From: Ectobius pallidus
Lineage: Eukaryota > Arthropoda > Insecta > Blattodea > Ectobiidae
Length of the DNA stretch: 64,000 nucleotides
Direction of reading: 5' to 3'
NCBI GenBank assembly: GCA_964059195.1
Contig: CAXKWD010000001.1
Span: 215,458,484 to 215,522,483 of the forward strand
The notes beneath the pieces were generated by a model. That model was not told where the DNA came from. It searched no databases and was given only the letters and a program-made list of their open reading frames with translations. A program made the translations under genes and the position numbers. Below, one piece after another: positions 62,401-63,715 of the stretch; position 1 is the stretch's first letter, and each line of letters begins with the position of its first letter.

Positions 62401-62937
62401 TTACGACATGAACTTCAAACTTCTGTTTTATGTGAAGCAAAATGTACTAATAAGCTATTTTATTTATTTTTTCGTAACTACCCTTCAAAAATTCAGGGTC
62501 GTCTTATATTCGAGGTCGTCTTATTTTCGGGCCAATACGGTATTTTAAATGTAACAAGCATGAATGACATAGTAAGACAACTAATTTTTAGAAAGGCATT
62601 GTCCAAAGTTTATACAAGGTACAAGAAATGTCAGAATTATAAATAGTGCCATGAGAAGAAAGAGAAAATACAGAAGTAGCAATACCAACCTAATCGGCTC
62701 TCCTGCCGAGAAAGACTGTTGTCCTGGTCCTGTGTATGATACAGGGCTTGTGACAATTCGACTAATTCCTTGTGGGGTTGGCACTCCCATTCTGTGCTGT
62801 GGTGACGTCATGCGAGGTGCACTGAGACCTTGTGGTGAAGTGAGGCGCCCCCCAGGAGGTGGTAACACTTGTTGAGGTGAAGGCAGAGAACGCATCAACT
62901 CCTGAGGTGTGCCTGGGCTAAATGGACTCTCCTCCGT
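9153..62937 (-). CDS. trr: KMT2C/D-type (trithorax-related) histone H3K4 methyltransferase gene, 3' 20 exons
   Basis: Whole-gene entry; exons are listed separately. The spliced product is about 3,325 residues with no start in the window, so its N-terminus lies beyond 64 kb. Residue numbers here count from 62937. Order: Ser/Pro and poly-Gln (1-181), giant low-complexity region (182-2164), KMT2C/D linker blocks (2165-2795), extended PHD (about 2796-3000), FYRN/FYRC (about 2930-3095), Win motif, SET (about 3185-3300) and post-SET (3309-3325). KMT2C/D enzymes mono-methylate H3K4 at enhancers in the COMPASS-like complex with WDR5, RbBP5, ASH2L and DPY30 (family knowledge). FYRN, FYRC and the SET blocks are diagnostic, and the Win, SET and ePHD text is closer to KMT2C/D than to KMT2A/B. 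Introns hold nested transposons. Confidence 0.95.
9246..10454 (-). other. trr last intron
   Basis: Contains poly-A/(TA)n at 9449-9484. A PLE-like hairpin remnant at about 10160-10265 shares the style of 21.58-21.71 kb. Otherwise unclassified. Confidence 0.5.
10455..10637 (-). CDS. trr: trr exon: SET domain with catalytic [11 protein letters not shown]
   Basis: [20 protein letters not shown] then [20 protein letters not shown], ending [14 protein letters not shown] is the SET pseudoknot motif contacting SAM. Donor GAG|GTATGT, phase 0, continuing as LAYDYKFD with the catalytic Tyr in the last exon. All core SET residues I can see are intact, so the enzyme should be active. Confidence 0.97.
10762..11367 (+). 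mobile_element. pogo/Tigger-like transposon fragment with CENP-B-type HTH
   Basis: TA plus CTGTATTGGCCCTAAAATAA at the left is inverted as GGGCCAATAAGGTA at the right. Inside, broken frames read [29 protein letters not shown] and [16 protein letters not shown], typical of the N-terminal HTH of pogo/Tigger transposases. No DDE domain. The right end is 26 bases from the trr donor at 11393. Confidence 0.75.
11394..11523 (-). CDS. trr: trr exon: SET domain, cofactor-binding start
   Basis: The exon reads [20 protein letters not shown], then [29 protein letters not shown] is the SAM-binding GxG motif and IEYIGE a conserved SET strand. Acceptor TTTCAG|G; donor AGG|GTAAGA, phase 0. A pogo-like element ends only 26 bases past the donor. 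Confidence 0.97.
11700..12050 (-). mobile_element. probable non-LTR retroelement 3' end
   Basis: AAGATAAGATAAGATACTTT followed by ATTGTCA; read on the minus strand this is a short tandem tail after an A-rich 3' UTR-like region. Family not determined. Confidence 0.4.
12085..12262 (+). mobile_element. solo PLE 3' end with tail
   Basis: Homologous to the right arm of the 1.0-kb dimer: AAGTTCATCCACCTGC...CAGTCGGAATTAGCTGATAA, then GAAACATATGTTCTGGGTAA and the tail GATTTCAACGCTTCACTGT. A single arm, with the core mutated to CTGATAA. Confidence 0.65.
13179..13473 (-). CDS. trr: trr exon: Win motif and start of SET
   Basis: [20 protein letters not shown] is followed by [40 protein letters not shown] and NNVYLAR. 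GCARTE at 13370-13393 is the Win motif whose Arg inserts into WDR5 (family knowledge). SKSSQYRKMK...W is the conserved n-SET. Acceptor TATCAG|GT; the donor AG|GTAACA splits Arg. The n-SET to SET transition lies at the exon end. Confidence 0.97.
13608..13830 (+). mobile_element. non-LTR retroelement 3' UTR copy (pair of 20.55 kb)
   Basis: Strongly similar to 20545-20720 ([40 protein letters not shown]). Ends in an ACAAAATAAATAAATAATAA tail. Coding part absent. Confidence 0.6.
13905..15040 (+). mobile_element. Tc/mariner-like transposon with transposase C-terminus
   Basis: Inverted ends AAAATTTTGGATGATTTCAT and its inverse at about 15000-15035. The plus strand near 14235-14452 encodes [40 protein letters not shown] and [10 protein letters not shown]. 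This is the C-terminal third of an IS630-type DDE transposase, with a frame break just before it. The catalytic D residues upstream are missing. The 14498-14991 element is nested in its 3' part. Confidence 0.7.
14498..14991. mobile_element. TIR transposon nested in the mariner-like copy
   Basis: Starts TACCGTATTTTGCAGACCAT with AAGATGCAC; ends GGTGCATCTTATGGTCC, repeated as AGCATCTTATAGTCC before the border. TA borders. Same terminal style as the other TACCGTATT families. Confidence 0.7.
15249..15540 (-). CDS. trr: trr exon: FYRC domain
   Basis: The exon starts [20 protein letters not shown] and contains [29 protein letters not shown] and [24 protein letters not shown], the FYRC domain. Acceptor ACTAG|GTT; the donor CCAG|GTAAGT leaves one G that completes Gly of [12 protein letters not shown]. 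Confidence 0.96.
15609..15860 (+). mobile_element. PLE-type foldback
   Basis: Arms of about 32 bases (15609-15640, 15789-15820) share TTTAAAC(C/A)CACTTAAACTTCACT. Between them lies a spacer with AGCTCAATCTGAAATTTGG. Possible right tail with ATATCACTGAAAT. No flanking duplication identified. Confidence 0.45.
16549..16794 (-). CDS. trr: trr exon: end of ePHD plus FYRN domain
   Basis: [10 protein letters not shown] supplies the last Cys/His zinc ligands of the e[21 protein letters not shown], then [20 protein letters not shown] and [15 protein letters not shown] form the FYRN domain. The exon is 82 codons with phase-0 ends (TTACAG|ACA; ATT|GTAAGT). FYRN and FYRC together form a single fold found in KMT2 proteins. 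Confidence 0.96.
17659..18039 (-). mobile_element. PLE inverted dimer with internal tandem duplication
   Basis: Arms 17701 onward and up to 18039; the left arm holds a 65-70-base tandem duplication encoding SIDKFIHP(L/P)L(K/E)[10 protein letters not shown] twice. A tail on the left (minus-strand ACTGTCTTCACTGTAGATTT) matches the tail of the 1.0-kb dimer. Sits inside a TIR transposon. Confidence 0.75.
17937..17985 (+). ncRNA. hammerhead-like fold
   Basis: CTGATGA (17942-17948), GAAA near 17966, stem III ATGATCAT, triplet ATA, stem I CAG/CTG. Stem II is weak in this copy. Confidence 0.35.
18142..18385 (-). CDS. trr: trr exon: extended PHD core
   Basis: The exon reads [20 protein letters not shown], then [32 protein letters not shown] and [21 protein letters not shown]. 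The WVHLNCALW, CxxC, YHLxCA and CxFYK positions match the ePHD of KMT2 enzymes. Acceptor TACAG|A; donor AAG|GTCAGT in phase 0. The KMT2C/D ePHD binds nucleosomal H4 tails (family knowledge). Confidence 0.95.
18466..18600. other. GC-rich block of unknown origin
   Basis: GCGACCCGAGCGGCTCCCCT through GCCGGCCGCTACTAAGCGCC stands out from the AT-rich surroundings. Frames are open on both strands but resemble no protein I know. Confidence 0.5.
18610..18905. repeat. degenerate ~85-bp tandem repeats
   Basis: Repeated units of CTTG(C/T)ACCA..CAT(A/C)ATATTTCAC followed by TTTAAA(A/C)ACGATT at about 18616, 18701, 18783 and 18841. Confidence 0.5.
18975..19060 (+). mobile_element. tRNA-derived SINE-like head
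   Basis: A-box-like CGTAGCGTAACGGATAAGTC and B-box-like GCGTTCGATCC are spaced as in tRNA genes. Folding as a functional tRNA is not convincing, and an A/G-rich tail follows. Confidence 0.5.
19271..19410 (+). mobile_element. solo PLE 3' end
   Basis: GTGGGCAAAGCCCATGAAAC then GTATGC and GTAAGTAAAAGTGAAGTCTA: stem-loop, GAAAC and GTGAAG motifs in the same order as other PLE ends. Confidence 0.45.
19671..20392 (+). mobile_element. mariner element, internally deleted
   Basis: Perfect TIRs of about 80 bp begin CGAGGCGTGTTTTTTAAGTA, with TA on both sides (19669-19670, 20393-20394). From 19831 the frame reads [20 protein letters not shown], the N-terminal HTH. A frame shift near 19973 leads into [20 protein letters not shown]...[16 protein letters not shown] large deletion then removes the D,D34D catalytic core and joins directly to [18 protein letters not shown] and the stop. 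Confidence 0.93.
20545..20945 (+). mobile_element. non-LTR 3' UTR copy with SINE-like insertion
   Basis: Parallels 13608-13825. A segment with TAGCATGGACCCCATGAATA up to (GAA)n interrupts the copy between GAATGTTG and TTCTCAACA. Followed by (AAAG)n at 20928-20955. Confidence 0.55.
21001..21110 (-). CDS. trr: trr exon: start of the extended PHD (first Cys pair)
   Basis: The exon encodes [20 protein letters not shown], then [16 protein letters not shown]. The CxxC of CMFC and the GDG(x)DGxAR motif open the ePHD/PHD-like zinc-binding region of KMT2C/D. Acceptor TTGCAG|ATG in phase 0; the donor AG|GTGAGG splits an Arg codon that completes [12 protein letters not shown]. Too short to be called by open-frame length alone; identified by continuity of both phases. 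Confidence 0.9.
21301..22280 (-). mobile_element. TIR transposon (50.5-kb family), split by a foldback
   Basis: The ends AGGGCCTATGTTACCACCTG and the inverse of AGGGCCTGTACGACAACCAC match the borders at 50.5 kb in opposite orientation. No transposase. Interrupted by the 21543-21709 insert. Confidence 0.7.
21543..21709 (-). mobile_element. PLE-like inverted dimer inside the TIR transposon
   Basis: Arms carry ATTGTTTCT(T/C)GG(A/G)(T/C)TTCCAAC and its inverse. Flanks ACATGTAGTTTT (21531-21542) and ACATCTAGTTTT (21710-21721) are a 12-bp duplication with one difference. Asymmetric tail on the left. Confidence 0.6.
22490..22935. repeat. AT-rich degenerate simple repeat (AAAATCCAAAATTAAA)n
   Basis: About 445 bases of near-continuous AAAATTCAAAA/AATCCAAAATT words with drifting spacing; no fixed unit length. 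Confidence 0.85.
23034..23336 (-). CDS. trr: trr exon: charged linker into [18 protein letters not shown]
   Basis: The exon starts [18 protein letters not shown], is Ser/Lys/Pro-rich through the middle, then has the ordered [15 protein letters not shown]...[11 protein letters not shown] segment. The donor GAG|GTATGA is phase 0 and joins [21 protein letters not shown]. The acceptor GATCAG|TCC is preceded by a T-rich tract. The block leads directly into the extended PHD. Confidence 0.88.
23485..24220 (+). mobile_element. non-autonomous Helitron
   Basis: Begins TCTATAATAATAAGAGGA after a host A and ends CTAG followed by a host T. The hairpin GCAGGCACCTGC sits at the 3' end, and a TCTG tract lies inside the 5' region (23670-23690). 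These are Helitron hallmarks. No Rep/helicase coding. A SINE interrupts the 5' part. Confidence 0.75.
23503..23645 (+). mobile_element. tRNA-derived SINE nested in the Helitron
   Basis: A-box GGTGAGTCGGTAGCGC and B-box GGGTTCGATTCCC. Flanked by a perfect 16-bp duplication TATAATAATAAGAGGA (23487-23502, 23646-23661). Confidence 0.85.
24221..26089 (-). other. trr intron sequence, mostly unclassified
   Basis: A solo PLE end lies at about 24590-24665 on the minus strand (CAGCTGATGATGAAGGGG, GAAACATATATG). Nothing else recognised. Confidence 0.45.
26098..26726. mobile_element. non-autonomous hAT element
   Basis: Termini TAGACCTGGGATTTTAGGC and the inverse AATCCCAGGTCTA with perfect 8-bp duplications GTGATAAG (26090-26097, 26727-26734). 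The interior repeats AAAATAGGC many times. 629 bp, no transposase. Confidence 0.88.
26750..26781 (+). repeat. (ATG)n microsatellite
   Basis: Eleven ATG units directly 3' of the hAT element. Confidence 0.9.
27431..28043 (+). mobile_element. TIR element carrying a MADF-like exon, PIF/Harbinger-like
   Basis: Inverted ends share CTGCTTAACATTTAACACC near 27448 and 28040. The plus strand at about 27736-27840 encodes [20 protein letters not shown], then [17 protein letters not shown] followed by GTAAGC. This looks like the first exon of the MADF accessory gene of PIF/Harbinger elements. Confidence 0.55.
28184..28301 (-). CDS. trr: trr exon: [31 protein letters not shown]
   Basis: A conserved-looking stretch ends WAEEPTEKT. 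Acceptor CCTCAG|GCA is chosen because it fits the phase-0 end of the upstream exon; an earlier CAG at 28311-28313 would not. The 3' boundary is uncertain. Donor A|GTACAT at 28183 leaves phase 1, while the downstream exon needs phase 0. Donor ATT|GTCATA at 28172 restores phase but is weak. A small exon between 23.4 and 28.1 kb is the alternative. Confidence 0.75.
28780..29268. mobile_element. Harbinger-type MITE
   Basis: CAGTGCGTTTCTTTTTAAAG and inverse CTTTAAAAAGAAATGCACTG with 3-bp TTA duplications (28777-28779, 29269-29271). 489 bp, no coding. Confidence 0.75.
29290..30060 (+). mobile_element. PLE inverted dimer, degraded
   Basis: The right arm encodes [20 protein letters not shown], then [20 protein letters not shown] and FIKPQRGAH. 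The left arm is the same in antisense (for example 29375-29460). Identity is lower than in the 3.3-kb copy. A CTCCTTCATTGTATG tail lies to the right. Confidence 0.7.
30636..32065. mobile_element. TIR transposon (TAA duplication), host for the PLE copy
   Basis: The ends share GTGTTCACCAATRCSGATAA inverted, with TAA on both sides. Once the PLE insert is removed it is about 705 bp. Harbinger-like by the 3-bp target, with no coding left. Confidence 0.65.
30768..31480 (-). mobile_element. Penelope-like retroelement, 5'-truncated monomer with GIY-YIG domain
   Basis: The minus-strand frame (31442-30846, 198 residues) carries [20 protein letters not shown], then [18 protein letters not shown] at residues 69-71, YIG at 82-84 and the CxxC at 75/78 of the PLE endonuclease. 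It lacks reverse transcriptase. Perfect 12-bp duplication TAATGCTTTACC (30756-30767, 31481-31492). The 3' end coincides with the tail-less arm of the 6.7-kb dimer. Confidence 0.9.
32180..32990 (+). mobile_element. arthropod repeat beginning AGAGGAAGTATTGTTTTC
   Basis: AGGTAGAGGAAGTATTGTTT at 32205 and GGCAGAGGAAGTTATGTG at 32958. Internal TCTGTCTGTC run and TAGCTCCAAAACGG resemble the Helitron-like copy at 23.6 kb. Not classified further. Confidence 0.4.
33090..33356 (-). CDS. trr: trr exon: [11 protein letters not shown] then an acidic Glu/Lys linker
   Basis: The exon begins with conserved AAAIVDHLC, continuing the previous Cys-rich block. It then becomes a highly charged [24 protein letters not shown] linker of about 70 residues. 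I chose acceptor TTTAG|GCTGCA because it keeps phase 0; a second CAG lies seven bases downstream. Donor CTG|GTCAGT, phase 0. The charged linker is expected to be disordered and variable. Confidence 0.87.
33845..33945 (+). mobile_element. tRNA-derived SINE-like sequence
   Basis: GCTTAGGTGCTTGGGGCGC then CACAGGTTCGATTCCC: A- and B-box spacing of a tRNA-derived promoter. No clear target duplication. Confidence 0.55.
34170..34252 (+). mobile_element. second tRNA-like SINE head
   Basis: CCGTAGCACAATGACAGCGC and TCGGTTCGAATCC about 40 bases apart. It differs from the 33.9-kb sequence, so a separate source. Confidence 0.5.
34524..34744 (-). CDS. trr: trr exon: Cys-rich [22 protein letters not shown] block
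   Basis: This is one of the best conserved regions upstream of the extended PHD. It contains [12 protein letters not shown] and [17 protein letters not shown], giving a likely CxxC...CxxxC zinc site. Acceptor TTTCAG|CT; donor AAG|GTGAGT in phase 0. No enzymatic role is known to me for this domain; it is a family signature. Confidence 0.92.
34963..35331. mobile_element. short MITE-like TIR element
   Basis: TTTAACCCTTTCACTGC at the left and GCAGTGAGGGTTTA at the right. No coding. Family unknown. Confidence 0.4.
35526..36940 (-). mobile_element. non-LTR retrotransposon, 5'-truncated reverse transcriptase end
   Basis: The minus strand encodes [20 protein letters not shown], then [20 protein letters not shown] and [11 protein letters not shown] (catalytic YADD). 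After a frame shift near 36345-36375 it reads [17 protein letters not shown] to [10 protein letters not shown] and stop. A short A-run tail lies near 35528-35537. A Jockey/CR1-superfamily element by motif style; dead through truncation and frameshift. Confidence 0.85.
37003..37279 (-). CDS. trr: trr exon: [14 protein letters not shown]...[26 protein letters not shown]
   Basis: The exon carries conserved blocks [22 protein letters not shown] and [16 protein letters not shown]. Acceptor TTCTAG|GAT in phase 0; the donor GGAG|GTATGC leaves one G that completes Ala of [20 protein letters not shown] truncated non-LTR reverse transcriptase fragment begins only about 60 bases beyond the donor. Confidence 0.92.
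37590..37916 (+). mobile_element. non-LTR retroelement C-terminal remnant
   Basis: Broken frames read [36 protein letters not shown] and [10 protein letters not shown]. This is the common HV..M.......GRP.GRPR.RW end of arthropod non-LTR polyproteins. Confidence 0.65.
38565..38710 (-). CDS. trr: trr exon: LKLIEEED...[23 protein letters not shown]
   Basis: The exon contains the [12 protein letters not shown] and [12 protein letters not shown] motifs. Acceptor GCTCAG|GT; donor GTG|GTAAGT in phase 0. It joins [13 protein letters not shown] without a frame break. Position and sequence match the block preceding the FGVSPP segment of KMT2C/D. Confidence 0.88.
38848..40185 (+). mobile_element. PLE-type inverted dimer inside the RT remnant, itself interrupted
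   Basis: Arms about 38848-38960 and 40031-40147 share AGATGGAGGTTTAACATACG and the GAAACATGTTCAGGTCAG core region. A 3' tail ATAACTTCACTATATAAAC lies on the right. Flanks AGTATATAAGGAATTG (left) and AGTATGTAAGGACTTG (right) look like a diverged duplication. Confidence 0.65.
38971..40021. mobile_element. TIR DNA element nested in the PLE spacer
   Basis: GCGAGTTTCTAAATTCATC and inverse GATGAATTTAGAAACTCGTC, with many sub-terminal CCATCG/CGATGG words. Contains (ATA)n at 39718-39778. No transposase; superfamily not assigned. Confidence 0.6.
41477..41590 (-). CDS. trr: trr exon: acidic Ser-rich stretch ending in PELPIRFPG
   Basis: The exon reads [20 protein letters not shown] and on through [18 protein letters not shown]. 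The SSSPE...PELPIRFP segment recurs in KMT2C/D homologues. Acceptor CCACAG|AC; donor CCAG|GTATAG, phase 1. The left-over G joins GT of the next exon (Gly). A retroelement remnant ends within about 40 bases of the donor on the intron side. Confidence 0.88.
41700..41845. mobile_element. fragment of the 48.7-kb long-TIR element
   Basis: Shares TTACAGTTATGGGTAATTAT and flanking words with 48800-48835 and with the inverted copy at 49770. One end only. Confidence 0.55.
41886..42228 (-). CDS. trr: trr exon: conserved [20 protein letters not shown] block
   Basis: This block starts [20 protein letters not shown] and runs to [10 protein letters not shown]. It is a recognisable conserved linker of KMT2C/D proteins (YxxxLMQQLRxLPPxTVxEP). 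Phase-0 acceptor TTTCAG|GGC; the donor GACG|GTGAGT leaves one base that joins AC of the next exon to code Asp. A fragment of a long-TIR element lies immediately 3' of the donor, at about 41700-41845. Confidence 0.9.
42377..42906 (+). mobile_element. non-LTR retroelement C-terminal fragment
   Basis: The frame encodes [20 protein letters not shown], then [58 protein letters not shown]. This is the characteristic tail of arthropod endonuclease-reverse transcriptase polyproteins. Ends in a (TAC)n tail at 42876-42906. Confidence 0.85.
42944..43093 (+). mobile_element. tRNA-derived SINE
   Basis: TGGGTGGCGCAGTTAGTATC (A-box) and GCGGGTTCGATCCCGG (B-box). Flanked by 8-bp duplications GGTTTGCC (42936-42943, 43094-43101). 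Confidence 0.75.
43463..44290. other. no gene seen
   Basis: AT-rich trr intron with short frames only; repeated ACCTCCTATTCGGCAATGGT-style segments suggest old repeat sequence, not classified. Confidence 0.4.
44290..44464 (+). mobile_element. non-LTR retroelement 3' end with (AATCTTG)n tail
   Basis: A T-rich 3' UTR ends AAATAAAAATCTTGAATCTTGAATCTTA. The short tandem tail is typical of CR1/Jockey-type 3' termini. Confidence 0.5.
44880..44914 (+). mobile_element. Helitron-like 3' terminus
   Basis: GTGGGCGAAGCCACGGGCAC followed by CTGCTTG|T parallels the 24.2-kb Helitron end. The 5' end was not located. Confidence 0.45.
45255..46282. mobile_element. non-autonomous hAT element
   Basis: TAGGGACCGGATTCTTAGG and inverse AATCCGGTCCCTA. 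Perfect 8-bp duplications CTTATGAG (45247-45254, 46283-46290). Internal ACCTAAA words repeat near both ends. Related at the termini to the 26.1-kb element. Confidence 0.88.
46472..46582. mobile_element. small hairpin MITE
   Basis: ATAGCAT...TGCCGTAAGCG and inverse CGCTTACGGCA...ATGCTAT over about 110 bases. Confidence 0.5.
47030..47135. repeat. (TACAACAC)n-like simple repeat
   Basis: Degenerate ACAACACNNTACAATACTTT words. Confidence 0.7.
47136..48669. other. unclassified repeat-like trr intron DNA
   Basis: Contains poly-G at about 47515-47526 and segments with paired GGGGTCC/GGACCCC words at 47660-47700 and 48150-48170, perhaps a degraded element. No gene seen. Confidence 0.4.
48674..49976. 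mobile_element. long-TIR DNA element with TTAA borders, piggyBac-like
   Basis: GGGGGACATACAGCTTTGAG at the left and the inverse GCTGTATGTTCTCCC at the right, with TTAA at both borders (48670-48673, 49977-49980). TIR similarity extends about 170-230 bases (AGTTAYGGGTAATTATCG). An internal 60-bp tandem pair lies near 49258-49365. No transposase. Confidence 0.65.
50478..51043 (+). mobile_element. TIR transposon family member (also at 21.3 kb)
   Basis: AGGGCCTGTATAACGACCAC and inverse AGGTGGTAATACAGGCTCT; 566 bp. The middle shares AACAAGATGGCAGCAC-type sequence with 21.3-22.3 kb in inverse orientation. Confidence 0.7.
51486..51589 (-). CDS. trr: trr exon: basic [17 protein letters not shown] block
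   Basis: The exon encodes (D)[19 protein letters not shown] and ends PKKRFRK. The acceptor GTTGCAG|AT adds two bases to the G left by the giant exon, giving Asp, and the donor is AAG|GTCAGT in phase 0. The strongly basic segment resembles a nuclear localisation or nucleic-acid contact patch. It sits immediately before the conserved IENLMQQLR block, as in KMT2C/D. Confidence 0.85.
51825..51930 (+). mobile_element. solo PLE-like end
   Basis: CACCTGAGGAAGGCTCGGAG, GAAACGTC, then AATTTCACTTTAATTTTGAC. Diverged core. Confidence 0.4.
52062..52552 (+). mobile_element. TIR transposon, TACCGTATTGGC family copy 1
   Basis: TACCGTATTGGCAAGAATAT at the left and inverse ATATTCGGGCCAATATGGT. An internal frame, [20 protein letters not shown], is shared with 62.3 kb and, more distantly, 11.0 kb (pogo-like). 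It ends 50 bases from the trr donor at 52602. Confidence 0.75.
52603..58552 (-). CDS. trr: trr giant exon (5,950 bases): Gln-, Ser/Thr/Pro-rich region
   Basis: A single open exon of 1,983 codons lies between the acceptor CCCAG|GTGGGA and the donor TTGG|GTAAGT. In order: a Gln-rich coiled-coil-like segment (58552-58260); tandem [16 protein letters not shown] repeats (about 58250-57900); a Gly-run and KEG/Ser segment (57700-57450); an acidic Ser/Thr stretch rich in DD/EE (57400-56300); a long Thr/Ser/Val/Pro low-complexity region (56250-53300); a second Gln block with [10 protein letters not shown] units (53190-52930); and a charged end with [20 protein letters not shown] that looks conserved. 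KMT2D also carries long Gln and Ser/Pro regions in a very large exon, so this architecture fits the family. Weak conservation is expected across most of it. Long plus-strand open frames here are shadows of Gln and Thr codons. Confidence 0.93.
58565..58830. repeat. intron segment duplicated at 63.3-63.7 kb
   Basis: AATCAGGTAAACTGATGTAA onward matches 63291-63444 plus 63639-63715 with scattered differences. No protein content; it may be an unclassified dispersed repeat. Confidence 0.7.
58898..59056. repeat. (AAT)n/(ATG)n microsatellite cluster
   Basis: Alternating ATT, ATG and AAT runs in the trr intron between the giant and poly-Gln exons. Confidence 0.9.
59352..59646 (-). CDS. trr: trr exon: Ser/Gln-rich with a pure poly-Gln run
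   Basis: The sequence begins [15 protein letters not shown] and ends in about 20 consecutive Gln (59353-59411) encoded by mixed CAG/CAA, directly before a good donor CAG|GTGAGT. The phase-0 junction continues into [10 protein letters not shown] of the giant exon, so poly-Gln is spliced to poly-Gln. The mixed codons suggest old, selected poly-Gln rather than a fresh CAG expansion. The antisense poly-Cys reading frame here is a shadow. Confidence 0.88.
59814..60489 (-). mobile_element. mariner-type element, rearranged
   Basis: CGAGGGGTATTCCGAAAGTA and inverse TACTTTCGGAATACCCCTCG with TA borders. The minus strand carries the transposase C-terminus [20 protein letters not shown], then GDYVEK and stop. 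A plus-strand piece near 60045-60125 reads [22 protein letters not shown]. Transposase parts lie in opposite orientations, so the copy is scrambled. Confidence 0.85.
60607..61240. mobile_element. TIR transposon, 7.6-kb family copy 3
   Basis: TACTGTACTTATCTGAATAT with AAGCCACAC at the left and TTATATTCGGATAAATACGGTA (shortened) at the right. Shorter than copy 1 by an internal deletion near 61010. Confidence 0.8.
61712..62025 (+). mobile_element. tRNA-derived SINE with long body
   Basis: GCCGTAGCGTAGTGGTCGAG (A-box) and CGCGGGTTCGATTCCCGATG (B-box), then a GC-richer body of about 240 bases (GGTGGCACTATGGCCCTGG). Its length and composition fit a SINE body. Confidence 0.7.
62036..62542 (+). mobile_element. 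TIR transposon, TACCGTATTGGC family copy 2
   Basis: TACCGTATTGGCCCGAATAT and inverse ATTTTCGGGCCAATACGGTA; 507 bp. Near-identical internal frame to 52.1-52.6 kb. Confidence 0.82.
62690..62937 (-). CDS. trr: trr exon (first visible): Ser/Pro-rich linker
   Basis: The exon reads [20 protein letters not shown] and onward to SAGEPIR. It follows a TAG acceptor at 62938-62940 in phase 0 and ends two bases into a codon. The donor is a weak GTTGGT. The AG left over joins the G of the next exon to give Arg, continuing as [12 protein letters not shown]. Repeated TSPQ/SPQ motifs are typical of the disordered region upstream of the Q-rich block in KMT2C/D. There is no Met initiator, and the open phase-0 acceptor implies further exons beyond the window. 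Confidence 0.85.
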
Positions 62938-63004
62938 CTACATATGAAAATAAAGAAGCATTATTTAATAAAAATACCAGACAGTCCAATGCAGATTTAC
63001 TGAA

Positions 63005-63180
63005 GGGGGGACCAACAGGTTTGAATACTCAGAAACAGATGAAATTTAAATTTCTTTCACAGCAATGAATTTCTCTACAACCTTGTAATCTGACATGCTC
63101 TTTATTTACTACTTCTACAATTGCATACAACTTTCAGAATTGATCAAACTTTTACAGTTACGAGTAATTATCATAGGTAA
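63005..63180. mobile_element. fragment of the 48.7-kb long-TIR family
   Basis: GGGGGGACCAACAGGTTTGA, then TTTTACAGTTACGAGTAATT. One TIR only. Confidence 0.55.
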
Positions 63181-63290
63181 TCCCACAAGAGTTGACGAAT
63201 TCATCTGATGTAACTTGTCAATTCGAGTTGGATTTATTAAGACTATTCCATGAATAGGCCTAAAAATGTAGCGGATTATACAAATAATAA

Positions 63291-63715
63291 AATCAGGTAA
63301 ACTGATGTAACAAAGTGCCAGTATGTTTTTGTTTAAACAGTTATGACTGCAATTATGATATGCAGAATATGTTTTTTTTTAATTGATTTCCAAGTTAAGC
63401 TCCAGATTTATTCATTAAGCAGGGCTTACGGAAGAACAAAGGTCTAGTTTTTTTTAATGAGATTAAAATCTTCCAGCATCACCTGAACTGTACAGATATG
63501 TGATATCATGACAATCGCACACTCACATAAAAATGTCAAAAAAAAAATTCAAATTGGCCGGTTTCGGGATTTGAACCATGGACTCCAGAATGTGAGGCCA
63601 AAGCGTTACCATCTCGGCCACCGGGGTCATTTTAACGGTCTAGTTGGATAAGCGCTTGTAAATCGATAGTGTTTTTTGTCATAGCTACCTGTATTTTAAT
63701 TTCCAAGGCCTTATA
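63291..63715. repeat. second copy of the duplicated intron segment, split by a SINE
   Basis: Pairs with 58565-58830. The interruption 63445-63636 is the SINE. Confidence 0.7.
63445..63636 (-). mobile_element. tRNA-derived SINE, minus orientation
   Basis: The minus strand begins CCGGTGGCCGAGATGGTAAC (A-box), then ATGGTTCAAATCCCG (B-box), ending in an A-run at 63445-63455. Flanking GGTCTAG occurs on both sides. Confidence 0.75.
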
